This document shows positions 14,591 to 22,925 of a stretch of DNA of 49,169 nucleotides, one piece after another. A model generated the notes under the pieces. The model did not search any database. It was not told the DNA's origin and saw only the letters and a list, made by a program, of their open reading frames with translations. Each line of letters begins with the position of its first letter. Within the stretch, counting starts at the first letter, position 1. The translations under genes and the position numbers were made by a program. The stretch is from Sphingobium sp. (GTDB taxonomy: Bacteria > Pseudomonadota > Alphaproteobacteria > Sphingomonadales > Sphingomonadaceae): the NCBI GenBank assembly GCA_013911745.1, contig JACESO010000008.1, forward strand, positions 1 to 49,169. Reading direction: 5' to 3'.

Positions 14591-17248
14591 TCAGCGCAGG
14601 GACAGGATCACCGGCGCGCCGGCATAGTCGAGGGTTCGTCCTTCGGCGCGGTCGAGCGCACCGCCCTCGCCCGTCATTGTGTGAACAGTGATCATTCGTC
14701 GTGGCTTCATCCCCACGAAGCTGCCGGTGCGCTGCCCGATCGTCAGTCGCCGGGCTGCATCGTCCCAGTTGAGCGCGGTGCGCGCGGATGCACCCTGCTC
14801 ATAGCGGTAGGACGTTCCGTCATCCTCATAGAGGAAGGCCGATCCATTCCGTCCGGGCCAGACCAGCAGGTCGAGGTCTCGACCAAGAAGCCCGGCGGTC
14901 GATTGGCCCAGCGGTCCCAGCGGCAAAATGCTGCCCGCCCGGACATGCAACGGTATGCGGTCGATCGGCGCGTCGACGCGGTGGACCTGCCCGCCCTCGC
15001 GGCGTGCGCCGGTCCAGAAATCATACCAGCCGCCATCCGAGCGGGGCAGATAGACGTCCCATTGCCGGGCATCGGCCGCCAGCACCGGGGCGACATGCAG
15101 CGCCGGGCCGAACATATAGCTGTGCGCCTGGTCCAGCGCCGCAGGGTCGTCGGGGAAGTCGAAAACGAACGGGCGGATCAGCGGCATGCCGCGCGTCGAT
15201 GCATCGGCCGCCAGAGCATAGCTGTAGGGCAGCAGCCTGTAGCGCAGTTCCAGAAACCGCCGCGCTACCTGTTCGACCTGATCGCCATAGCGCCAGAACT
15301 CGGTGTCTGTCATATAGCCGTGGACGCGTGTCATCGGCAGGAAGCAGGCGAACTGGAACCAGCGCAGGAAGCGCTCGCGATAGGCGGGGTCATCATATTG
15401 GCCTTTGCCGGGGCGGAAAAAGCCGCCGGCATCAACCGTCCACCAGGGCTGGCCCGCCGCCGCCATGTTGAGGCCGGCCGGGATCTGACGCTTCAGCGTT
15501 TCCCAGTCATTGCCGATGTCGCCCGACCATGTCGCCGCGGCATAACGTTGCTGCCCCGGCGCGGCCGAGCGGGTGAGGATCATCACCCGCTTCTCGGGAA
15601 AGGCGGCCCGCTGCGCCTCGTAGACGGTCCGGCTGACCTGGAGCGGATAGACGTTGCGGCGCATCTCGCCCGGCTGGGTGCGCCCGTCCGGCGCATGGAT
15701 GGTGCGGCCGGCAAGATCGTCATTTTCCGGTTCGGTCGCATCCTGCCACCAAGCGTCTATGCCAAGCCGGCCCAGCCGCTGCGTCTGGTTGTCGGCGTAG
15801 AAGCGCGCGGCGGCGGGGTTGAAGAAGTCGACCCATTCGGTGCCGGGGATGTAGAAATTGCGGGCGGCGACCTGCTTGCCCAGTTCGGTGTCCTTGCCGA
15901 CTTTCGACCAGACCGAGAGCATCAGCCCCATGTCCATGCCGTGAAGGTCGCGCACGAGGCCGGCGGGATCGGGATAATGGGCCTTATCGAAGCGCATGGC
16001 GTTCCAGCCATATTTGCCCCAATATTGCCAGTCCTGCACCATCATGTCGCAGGGGAGCTTCCGCTGCCGGAATTCGCGCGCAGTGGCGAGTATCTCGTCC
16101 GAGGAATGGAAACGCTCGCGGCAATGGATGTAACCCAAGGCCCAGAGCGGCAGCATCGGCTGCGGCCCCAGCAGCGCATGATATCCCGCCATCACCTCTT
16201 CCGCCGAAGGGCCAGCGACGAAGACATAATCGATCCCGTCCGACACCGGCGAGGTCCATGTCGTGCGATCCTCTACTGGCGCGAAGGCGAGCGTTGGCGC
16301 ATCCTCGTCCGCGGCGCGGATCAGGACGCGATGCTCGCCCGGCTTCAGGTCGCGCAGGAGGCTGGCGGTGGGCGGCAACCACAGATTAGCATGGTCGGTG
16401 GCGGGCTGGCCGTCAATCTCGAGATAATGGCGCGAGGACATTTTGCGGCCGAGATCGAGGAAGAAGGCGTGGGGTCCACTCTGCTCGACCGAGAAGCGGC
16501 CGGTGAACTCGGCATCGCGCCGCTCCACCCGCGCATTGCCGGTGCTGGTCGTTACATCCTCCGCCCTCGCCGCGCCGGCGACGGCCGTCCGCTCCAGCGA
16601 GATCGTCCGGTCGGGCCGGTTGATCTCCGCCATGCCCGGATTGTGCCACAGCAGGCCGTAGCCTTTGCTCGACAGGATGAAGGGCTGGCTGATCTGCGTG
16701 TTCACCTGCGTCAGCCGGCGCGGCAGGCCGCGAATGTCGAGATGCCCGTCCTGGAAGCAGCCGGTGCCGTAGAGCCGCTCGTCGGGCGGGCTGACGAAGC
16801 CCTGGGTCGCGGCCAGCGTGGGCGTGCCGCGCACGTCGGCCGGCGTCGCGCGCCGCGATCCCGCGCTCTCGGCGAGCAGCAGATGGCCTAGTCCATCGTA
16901 GAAGGACAGTGTGGCTGTCGCCGGATCCCATTCGCAACGCGCATGCGCGACGGTCAGGCGGGTCTTGCCGCCCGCGCGGCTTTTCCGTACCGGTGGATGC
17001 CCGGTCGAAGGCGCAAGCATCTCGCTGGTCGTCACGGCGGCACCTGGACGCGGCGTCACCCGCACCCGGAAGGCACGGTCGCTGAGCGCATCCACCATGA
17101 TGGTGAGGTCGCCGACCCTCACCATCAGATCATGAACGACCGTCCGGGCCGCAAGCCGCGGCGCTGCGACGAGCGCTGCCGCGCCACCCGACAGCAACAG
17201 CGCGCGCCGCGACAGCGCCCAGGCCGGGCCGTTCGATGATCCCTTCAA
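14591..17248 (-). CDS. GH31 family alpha-xylosidase/alpha-glucosidase with PA14 insert, exported
   Basis: An 885-residue glycoside hydrolase. The start is taken as TTG 17248 because GGAGGAGG lies seven bases upstream, there is no ATG in the region, and the product then opens with a twin-arginine-like signal (SRRALLLSGGAAALVAAP). An N-terminal GH31 beta domain is followed by a PA14-like insert (about residues 265-350), then the (beta/alpha)8 barrel. Nucleophile Asp503 is in WWQDATEPEN and acid/base Asp577 in SGDIGNDW. The PA14 insert occurs in xyloglucan-type alpha-xylosidases such as Cellvibrio Xyl31A. It is the last gene of the operon with uxaA, uxaB and a lactonase. Substrate is inferred; alpha-glucosidase remains possible. 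Confidence 0.82.
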   Translation of the reverse strand: MKGSSNGPAWALSRRALLLSGGAAALVAAPRLAARTVVHDLMVRVGDLTIMVDALSDRAFRVRVTPRPGAAVTTSEMLAPSTGHPPVRKSRAGGKTRLTVAHARCEWDPATATLSFYDGLGHLLLAESAGSRRATPADVRGTPTLAATQGFVSPPDERLYGTGCFQDGHLDIRGLPRRLTQVNTQISQPFILSSKGYGLLWHNPGMAEINRPDRTISLERTAVAGAARAEDVTTSTGNARVERRDAEFTGRFSVEQSGPHAFFLDLGRKMSSRHYLEIDGQPATDHANLWLPPTASLLRDLKPGEHRVLIRAADEDAPTLAFAPVEDRTTWTSPVSDGIDYVFVAGPSAEEVMAGYHALLGPQPMLPLWALGYIHCRERFHSSDEILATAREFRQRKLPCDMMVQDWQYWGKYGWNAMRFDKAHYPDPAGLVRDLHGMDMGLMLSVWSKVGKDTELGKQVAARNFYIPGTEWVDFFNPAAARFYADNQTQRLGRLGIDAWWQDATEPENDDLAGRTIHAPDGRTQPGEMRRNVYPLQVSRTVYEAQRAAFPEKRVMILTRSAAPGQQRYAAATWSGDIGNDWETLKRQIPAGLNMAAAGQPWWTVDAGGFFRPGKGQYDDPAYRERFLRWFQFACFLPMTRVHGYMTDTEFWRYGDQVEQVARRFLELRYRLLPYSYALAADASTRGMPLIRPFVFDFPDDPAALDQAHSYMFGPALHVAPVLAADARQWDVYLPRSDGGWYDFWTGARREGGQVHRVDAPIDRIPLHVRAGSILPLGPLGQSTAGLLGRDLDLLVWPGRNGSAFLYEDDGTSYRYEQGASARTALNWDDAARRLTIGQRTGSFVGMKPRRMITVHTMTGEGGALDRAEGRTLDYAGAPVILSLR

Positions 17249-17273
17249 ACTTCCTCCTCCGATGGCTTGTTTT

Positions 17274-18773
17274 CTACATCCAGGCGCCAAGCTGCCAGGG
17301 AACGAACTCGAAATCGCCCAGGCCCTGCGTCTCGGACTTGGTCGGCGCACCCGATGCAGTGGCCAGCAGTCTGTCGAAGATCATCCGTCCCGCCTCTGCC
17401 ACCGAGAGGCCGTCCAGCACCGGGGAACAGTCGATGTCGATATCGTCCGCCATCGATCGAGCGAGGACCGCGTTGGACGCCAGTTTGAGGCAGGGCGTGG
17501 GCTGCGCGCCGAACACCGATCCGCGCCCGGTGGTGAAGGCCAGAAGATTGGCGCCAGACGCGATCTGCCCGGTCGCGGAGCAGGGATCGTAGCCGGGCGA
17601 ATCCATGAAGTTAAGGCCATTGACCCGCCGTTTCTCCCCATAGAGCAGGACGTCGGCCAGCGGCGCGGAGCCGGCCTTGGCGATCGCGCCCAGCGACTTT
17701 TCGAAGATGGTCGTCAAGCCCCCCGCCTTATTGCCCGGCGACGGGTTGTTGTCGAGGTTGGCACTGTTGCGCGCGGCATAGTCCTCCCACCAGGCGATCC
17801 GCGCTTGCAGCGCGCGCGCCACGGCGGGGTTGGTCGCCCGGGCGATCAGCAGATGTTCCGCCCCATAGATTTCTGGCGTTTCCGACAGGAAGGCGGTGCC
17901 GCCCGCCGCGACCAGCAGGTCTGTCGCCGCGCCGAGCGCCGGGTTGGCGGTGACACCGGACCAGCCGTCCGAACCGCCGCACTGCAGCCCCAGCACCAGG
18001 TCCGACGCCGGCCGCGTCGTCCGGCGGTCGGCCGCCGCTTCCTCGATCAGTCCAGCGACGATGGCGCTGCCCTGATCGATCGCCTGAGCGGTGCCGCCCG
18101 CATCCTGAATGGTCAGCGTGCGCAGGCGCGGGCCGGCCGTCAGCCCCTGCCGCGCCATCATCTCGTCGATTTGCGCCACTTCGCAGCCAAGCCCGATCAG
18201 CAGCACGCCGCCGAAATTGGGGTTCCGCGCATAGCCAGCCAGCGTGCGTTCCAGCGTTTCGAAGCCGTCGCCCGACTTGGGCATGCCGCACCCGCTGCCA
18301 TGCGTGAAGGGCGCAACCGTATCGATGCCGGCGGGCAGTTGCCCCTCATATTGGCGGGCGATGCGGCGCACGACCGTCGCCGAGCAATTGACGCTGGCGA
18401 TGATGCCGATCGCGTTGCGGGTGCCGACCGAGCCGTTGGCGCGCAGATAGCCTTCGAAGCGGGCATCTTTCACGTCGGCTGCAGCGCAGGGTCTCGCGGC
18501 CGGCGCCGGCACGCCCCCGCCCCCCTGATGATCACCCACCTCCAGATTGTGGGAATGGACATGCTCGCCCGGCGCGATGGCGCGCGTGGCGACGCCGATG
18601 ACCTGCCCATATTTGCGCACGATCTCACCCGCCGCGATCGGCCTAAGCGCCAGTTTGTGCCCGCTTGCGACAGCGTCCCGCGCCGCGATGCCCAGCACAT
18701 CGTCGCCGGATGTGGCGTCGTCGATCAGGATCGCCACATCGTCCGCGTCGGTTATCCGCAACGCCCTTACCAT
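17274..18773 (-). CDS. uxaA: Altronate dehydratase
   Basis: A 499-residue protein dehydrating D-altronate to 2-keto-3-deoxy-D-gluconate. Residues 5-80 are the SAF domain; the catalytic part follows from about residue 105 with GSVGTRNAIGIIASVNC, FTHGSGCGM and GLQCGGSDGWSGVTANPA, then DNNPSPGNKAGGLTTIFEKSLGAI, which is highly typical of UxaA. Conserved cysteines for the iron centre are visible in SVNCS, SGCGM and LQCGG. It overlaps uxaB by one base (TAATG) and precedes the GH31 gene by 25 bases. A galactarate/D-altronate paralogue (GarD) is the alternative, but the tagaturonate reductase neighbour decides for altronate. Confidence 0.9.
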   Translation of the reverse strand: MVRALRITDADDVAILIDDATSGDDVLGIAARDAVASGHKLALRPIAAGEIVRKYGQVIGVATRAIAPGEHVHSHNLEVGDHQGGGGVPAPAARPCAAADVKDARFEGYLRANGSVGTRNAIGIIASVNCSATVVRRIARQYEGQLPAGIDTVAPFTHGSGCGMPKSGDGFETLERTLAGYARNPNFGGVLLIGLGCEVAQIDEMMARQGLTAGPRLRTLTIQDAGGTAQAIDQGSAIVAGLIEEAAADRRTTRPASDLVLGLQCGGSDGWSGVTANPALGAATDLLVAAGGTAFLSETPEIYGAEHLLIARATNPAVARALQARIAWWEDYAARNSANLDNNPSPGNKAGGLTTIFEKSLGAIAKAGSAPLADVLLYGEKRRVNGLNFMDSPGYDPCSATGQIASGANLLAFTTGRGSVFGAQPTPCLKLASNAVLARSMADDIDIDCSPVLDGLSVAEAGRMIFDRLLATASGAPTKSETQGLGDFEFVPWQLGAWM

Positions 18774-19888
18774 TATCTTCTGTCTCCATAGCGCGCCGCA
18801 AGCGCGCGCAAGTGCGGCATCGGCACATCATGATCGCTGCCGTCCACCCAATTGACGAACGCCCCGATCCGTTTCCCGACTTTGGCGGGATGATGGGCGT
18901 GGATGTCGGACAGCCGATGTTCCAGATAGGGGTTGGCGAAACGGTCCAGCGTCATCGCGACATAATCGCGCGCCTGATCCGCCCAGCCCATGGCCGCGAA
19001 GCCCGGCACCACCTCATCGGCATAAAGACGTGCGAGTCGGGCGGCCGATGCTTCGTCGTGCATCATCGAAAGCACGGTGGTCGCGGGATCGCCGCCCGCC
19101 TGCGCCCACTCCTCCGCCAGCCAGCTATGGCCGAGATTGAGAATGTGCAGCTTCAACCGCTCGCAGCGCTGGAGGTCATCGACGACAGCGACCGAGGGAT
19201 GGGCGAAGGGCATGACCAGCGCCGGCTGCCGCTCGACCGCCCATAGGGCATAGGGTTCCGCAACGGCGCCAGCAGGCTCCAGCGGAGCGCTAACGATCCG
19301 GTCGACCAGCGTATTGACCCACAGGCATTCCGTGCCCAGCCAGGCGATGAACTCCGGCTCCAGACCCTGCTCCGTCGCAAGGCCACGCAACGCCTTGTGC
19401 AAGGTCGCACCGTTGGTCGCGACCAGTTCGCAGGGCAGCAGCGTAACGCCCGGCCGCCCAGCCATCCAGCGGCGATGAAGCAGGTTCAAGAGGATGCCGC
19501 AGAAGCTGTGCGGCGGGCCGTCGTCCTTCGGCGCGCGGTCGGCGTCCGCGATGTCATAGCCGGAGTCGCCGCTGTTCGATACGATATAGGTCGCGCAGTT
19601 TACGAACAGGTCGCAGAGCGCCGCCCAGTCGCGGCTTGCTGACAGGCCGCGCTTCACGCTGCGGACCTGCACCTGCCGCTCCACGGGCTCACCATGCTCC
19701 AGCCCGCGCACGATCACCGGAAAGCCGGCGGTATCGTTGAACGCCTGAAGCCGGCCTGCCCGGCTGGCGTCGCCGCTCACCTGGACGATCGCGATGTCCG
19801 GCACATCCTGTCCGGCCTGCGCCGCCTCCCACGCGAAAAGATCGACATGAGCCTGGAGAAAACGACTGGTCCCGAATTGCAGGATCAT
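18773..19888 (-). CDS. uxaB: Tagaturonate/fructuronate reductase-like mannitol dehydrogenase family protein
   Basis: A 371-residue polyol-specific long-chain dehydrogenase. It opens MILQFGTSRFLQAHVD, matching the dinucleotide-binding start of UxaB/MtlD-type enzymes. The catalytic motif K-x4-N-x2-H is present as RLKLHILNLGHSWL. NGATL and WVNTLVDRIV also match the family. It is about 110 residues shorter than E. coli UxaB. Placed immediately before altronate dehydratase, the most likely reaction is D-tagaturonate to D-altronate with NADH. Fructuronate reductase (UxuB) is possible but would need mannonate dehydratase, which is not here. It overlaps the lactonase gene by four bases. Confidence 0.82.
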   Translation of the reverse strand: MILQFGTSRFLQAHVDLFAWEAAQAGQDVPDIAIVQVSGDASRAGRLQAFNDTAGFPVIVRGLEHGEPVERQVQVRSVKRGLSASRDWAALCDLFVNCATYIVSNSGDSGYDIADADRAPKDDGPPHSFCGILLNLLHRRWMAGRPGVTLLPCELVATNGATLHKALRGLATEQGLEPEFIAWLGTECLWVNTLVDRIVSAPLEPAGAVAEPYALWAVERQPALVMPFAHPSVAVVDDLQRCERLKLHILNLGHSWLAEEWAQAGGDPATTVLSMMHDEASAARLARLYADEVVPGFAAMGWADQARDYVAMTLDRFANPYLEHRLSDIHAHHPAKVGKRIGAFVNWVDGSDHDVPMPHLRALAARYGDRR

Positions 19889-20721
19889 GGCTGCCGCGCT
19901 TCCAGCGCATAGGCGCGCGCAGCATTGCCCCCGAAAATGGCGGCTTCGGCCTCAGGGCAATGGCGCGCGACATAATCAGCTATCAGGTCGTGGACGGCAC
20001 CATAGGGGGCGGCAAGCAGGCAGACCGGCCAGTCCGATCCCCAGATCAGCCGATCCGGCCCGAATGCAGCAAAGACATGGTCGAGATAGCGCTCCATATC
20101 TTCGAGTCGCCAATGTCGATGATCGGCCTCCGTCACCAGCCCCGACACCTTGCACCAGACGTTCGGCAGGCGAGCGACAGCCGTCAGATCGTCGGCCCAG
20201 GGTTGCCAGCCGCCATGGGCGATGTCGGGCTTGGCCGCATGGTCCAGCACGAAGCGCCCCGGGCCAACCCGCTCGAGGAAGGCGGGCACGGTCGCGAGCT
20301 GCGCGTGATTGACGAGCAGATCATAGGTCAGGCTCCGCTGGACCACGGCCCTGACACCCTGGATGAAGGCATCGCCCAGCAGGAAATCGGGATCGGCCTC
20401 ATCCTGCACCACGTGGCGGTAGCCGACGATCAGCGGGTCCGCCCGCGCATCGAGCAGCGCTTCGATGTCTGGCGCGCGGAGGTCGATCCAGCCCACTACG
20501 CCAACGATGCGGCCGAACCGCCTGGCCGCGTCGAGCAGGAAGTCGGCTTCCTCCGCGCACTGCCGCGCCTGCACCGCGATGGCGCCGTCGAATCCGGCTG
20601 CTTCAAGGTTCAAGGCCAGATCGTCCGTCGCGAAGTCGCGGGCGATCGTTGACGCCGGATCGATCCAGCCGAACGCAGCAGGATTATAGCGCCAGAGATG
20701 ATGATGAGCGTCTATTCGCAT
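19885..20721 (-). CDS. Amidohydrolase-family sugar lactonase (L-fucono/L-galactono-lactonase type)
   Basis: A 278-residue TIM-barrel hydrolase of the Amidohydro_2/cog3618 group. Motifs: IDAHHHLW at the start, VQARQCAEEADFLLDAA, VGVVGWIDLRAP, FVLDHAAKPDI and WGSDWPVCLLAA near the end. These are the positions used by L-fucono-1,5-lactonase and related aldonolactonases. It is the first gene of the minus-strand uxaBA-GH31 operon and overlaps uxaB by four bases. Since uxaB/uxaA use D-tagaturonate and D-altronate, the aldonate released should be one that a dehydrogenase turns into tagaturonate, namely L-galactonate. That assignment is inference. Confidence 0.82.
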   Translation of the reverse strand: MRIDAHHHLWRYNPAAFGWIDPASTIARDFATDDLALNLEAAGFDGAIAVQARQCAEEADFLLDAARRFGRIVGVVGWIDLRAPDIEALLDARADPLIVGYRHVVQDEADPDFLLGDAFIQGVRAVVQRSLTYDLLVNHAQLATVPAFLERVGPGRFVLDHAAKPDIAHGGWQPWADDLTAVARLPNVWCKVSGLVTEADHRHWRLEDMERYLDHVFAAFGPDRLIWGSDWPVCLLAAPYGAVHDLIADYVARHCPEAEAAIFGGNAARAYALEARQP

Positions 20722-20746
20722 ATGCGATGCCTAACTTGCATATATG
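20716..20746. promoter_or_regulatory. Palindromes in the divergent lactonase/dehydrogenase promoter
   Basis: TCGCATATGCGA (20716-20727) is a perfect 12-bp palindrome covering the lactonase ATG, and CATATATG (20739-20746) is a second. Both share GCATAT. They do not resemble the CG-centred LacI-type sites of the sucrose locus, so a different regulator is expected here. Confidence 0.4.
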
Positions 20747-20802
20747 AGAATGATCGTCTAGGCCTTTGGACGGCAAGGGATTGCCGGGGCAAGGAGTGCG
20801 TC

Positions 20803-21813
20803 ATGAAAGCGATCGTCTGTCGCGAACCCTACAGTATCGCGATGGAAGAGCGGCCCGAACCCATAGCGCAGGAGGGCCAAGTGCTAGTTCGCATTCGGCG
20901 CGTGGGCCTGTGCGGCACCGACTATCATATCTTCGCCGGACGCCACCCCTTCCTCGCCTATCCGCGCGTGATGGGGCATGAACTGGGCGGGGAAGTCGTG
21001 GAGGCCGGACCGAATTCCGCCTTCCGTGCCGGCCAGACGGTGGCGATCAATCCCTATCTTGCCTGCGGCCATTGCGTCGCCTGTCGGCGGGGCAAGCCCA
21101 ACGCCTGCATGAACATCAGCGTGCTGGGAGTCCATGCGGACGGCGGCATGACCGAATTGATCGCTGTGCCCGAACGCGCGGTGATCGACGCCACTGGCCT
21201 CAGCATTGACCAGGCGGCAATGCTGGAGTTCCTGGCGATCGGCGCCCATGCAGTGGCGCGGTCGCGGGTCGGCGCGGATGACCGGACATTGGTGGTGGGC
21301 GCCGGTCCGATCGGCGTCGCGGCGGGGCTGTTCGCGCGCCTGAACGGCGCATCCGTCACGCTGACCGATACCCGCTCCTCCCGACTGGCCTATGCTCGCG
21401 ACCGGCTGGGCTTCACCGATGTCGTGGAGGCTGGGCCAGACCTCGCGGACCACCTCTCCGCCCGCACGGACGGGGAAATGTTCGACATGGTGTTCGATGC
21501 CACCGGGTCGTTGCAAGCGATGGCCCAGAGCCTGAACCATGTCGCCCATGGCGGCGCGCTGGTGCTGGTCGGCGTGGCGCCGGGCGATCTTGTTTTCCCC
21601 GATCCCGAATTCCACAAGCGCGAGACGACCCTGATCGCCAGCCGCAATGCGCTGTCCGCCGATTTCGACCGGGTAAAACAGGCGATGCTGGGCGGCAGCA
21701 TCCCGACTGAGGCGCTCCACACCCACAGCCTGTCGGCGGAGGACATGCCGACGCAGATCCCCCAGCTGATCGCAGAGGCGGATCATGTGTTGAAGGCGAT
21801 CGCACGCTTTTGA
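20803..21813 (+). CDS. Zinc-dependent alcohol dehydrogenase, probable L-galactonate 5-dehydrogenase type
   Basis: A 336-residue medium-chain dehydrogenase. Catalytic zinc ligands are in GLCGTDYH and GHE (VMGHELGGEVVEAG), the structural zinc set in CGHCVACRRGKPNAC (four cysteines), and the Rossmann loop is VVGAGPIGVAAG followed by an acidic TDTRSSRL favouring NAD+. ATG 20803 has AAGGAG upstream. It is divergent from the lactonase-uxaB-uxaA operon. E. coli LgoD (YjjN), in the same family, oxidises L-galactonate to D-tagaturonate, the substrate of the next enzyme, so that role is the best inference; L-fucose/other sugar dehydrogenase are alternatives. Confidence 0.8.
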   Translation: MKAIVCREPYSIAMEERPEPIAQEGQVLVRIRRVGLCGTDYHIFAGRHPFLAYPRVMGHELGGEVVEAGPNSAFRAGQTVAINPYLACGHCVACRRGKPNACMNISVLGVHADGGMTELIAVPERAVIDATGLSIDQAAMLEFLAIGAHAVARSRVGADDRTLVVGAGPIGVAAGLFARLNGASVTLTDTRSSRLAYARDRLGFTDVVEAGPDLADHLSARTDGEMFDMVFDATGSLQAMAQSLNHVAHGGALVLVGVAPGDLVFPDPEFHKRETTLIASRNALSADFDRVKQAMLGGSIPTEALHTHSLSAEDMPTQIPQLIAEADHVLKAIARF

Positions 21814-21928
21814 AGGGATGAGAGGTCGGCAACGGCGCTGGTAGGTTCCTCCGCCAAAACATGATACGGCATCCAGAAGGCCGCCCAGGACCGGCCGGTT
21901 CATGCGCGCCGGAGGATTTGCCCGTCCA

Positions 21929-22924
21929 ATGAAGACCATAGGCCTTGTGGAATTGGCAAAGATAGCGGGCGTCCATGTCTCGACGGTGTCGCGGGCGCTG
22001 GACGACAATCCACGCGTTTCGGCAAAGACGAAGGCGCGCATCAGGGCCCTTGCGGAAGAACATGGCTTTCGCCTGAACCAGACCGCGAGTTTCTTCCGCA
22101 AGCGCCGCACCGGCGCGGTCGGCGTGGTCTTCCCGCTGGGTCATGAAGTGCAGCAAAGCCTGTCCGACCCCTTCTTCATGGGCCTGCTTGGTCCGTTGGC
22201 CGATGCACTGGCGGAGCAAGGCTATGACCTGCTGCTGTCACGGGTGGTGCCGGGCGATGCAAGCTGGCTGGAGAATATGGTCCTGTCCGGCCGCGTCGAT
22301 GGCATCATCCTTATCGGACAGTCGGACCAGACCGATGTCATAGAGGGCGTGGCGAAGCAGTTTGCGCCGCTGGTCGTGTGGGGCGCAAATCGCCCGGACC
22401 TGGTTCAGATCACCGTCGGCACCGACAATCTGACGGGCGGCGAAATCGCCGCGAGGCACCTTATCGCCATTGGCCGCCGCAGGCTGGCGTTTCTGGGCGA
22501 CCCGGCGGTTCCCGAATTCGCCGATCGCTATGCCGGTTTCCACCGCGCGATCGATCAGGCCGCGGAGGTCGAGGAAATCCTGTTGCCGCTGCACCTGACG
22601 GACCAGGACGCCTATGAGGACATGGCGCGTTACCTGGAAAGTCACCCGTCGCCCGACGGCATCTTCGCCGCGTCCGACGTGATCGCCATGAGCGCCATGC
22701 GGGCAGTTGCCGACCAGGGGCTGCGGGTGCCGCAGGATGTCTCGATCGTGGGCTATGACGACATCAGCATTTCGGCGCACACCGTCCCGCCGCTGACCAC
22801 CGTTCGGCAGGATATGCGCAATGGCGCGAGGTTGCTGGTCGACCTGCTCGTGCGCCGCATGGCGGGGGAGACCGTCACGTCCGTGGCGATGAAGCCCGAA
22901 CTCATCCTGCGCGGGTCGGCATAG
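21929..22924 (+). CDS. LacI family transcriptional regulator of the sucrose locus
   Basis: A 331-residue LacI/GalR protein. The DNA-binding head is residues 1-55 (TIGLVELAKIAGVHVSTVSRALDDNPRVSAKTK), followed by the hinge NQTASFFRKRRT and a periplasmic-binding-like effector domain ending PPLTTVRQDM, MKPELILRGSA. ATG 21929 is used since the HTH begins at once; GGAGG lies 13 bases upstream, so the earlier ATG 21902 remains possible. The 3' end is one base from the convergent MFS gene. Two CG-centred operator palindromes lie at the far side of that gene, at the divergent MFS/TonB promoters, and are the likely target. Confidence 0.9.
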   Translation: MKTIGLVELAKIAGVHVSTVSRALDDNPRVSAKTKARIRALAEEHGFRLNQTASFFRKRRTGAVGVVFPLGHEVQQSLSDPFFMGLLGPLADALAEQGYDLLLSRVVPGDASWLENMVLSGRVDGIILIGQSDQTDVIEGVAKQFAPLVVWGANRPDLVQITVGTDNLTGGEIAARHLIAIGRRRLAFLGDPAVPEFADRYAGFHRAIDQAAEVEEILLPLHLTDQDAYEDMARYLESHPSPDGIFAASDVIAMSAMRAVADQGLRVPQDVSIVGYDDISISAHTVPPLTTVRQDMRNGARLLVDLLVRRMAGETVTSVAMKPELILRGSA

Positions 22925-22925
22925 G

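Noticed and set aside
20716-20746. A LacI site for the lactonase/zinc dehydrogenase promoter
   Set aside because: The palindromes TCGCATATGCGA and CATATATG lack the CG-centred GCAAACGTTTGC pattern of the sucrose locus, so control by the same LacI protein is not supported.
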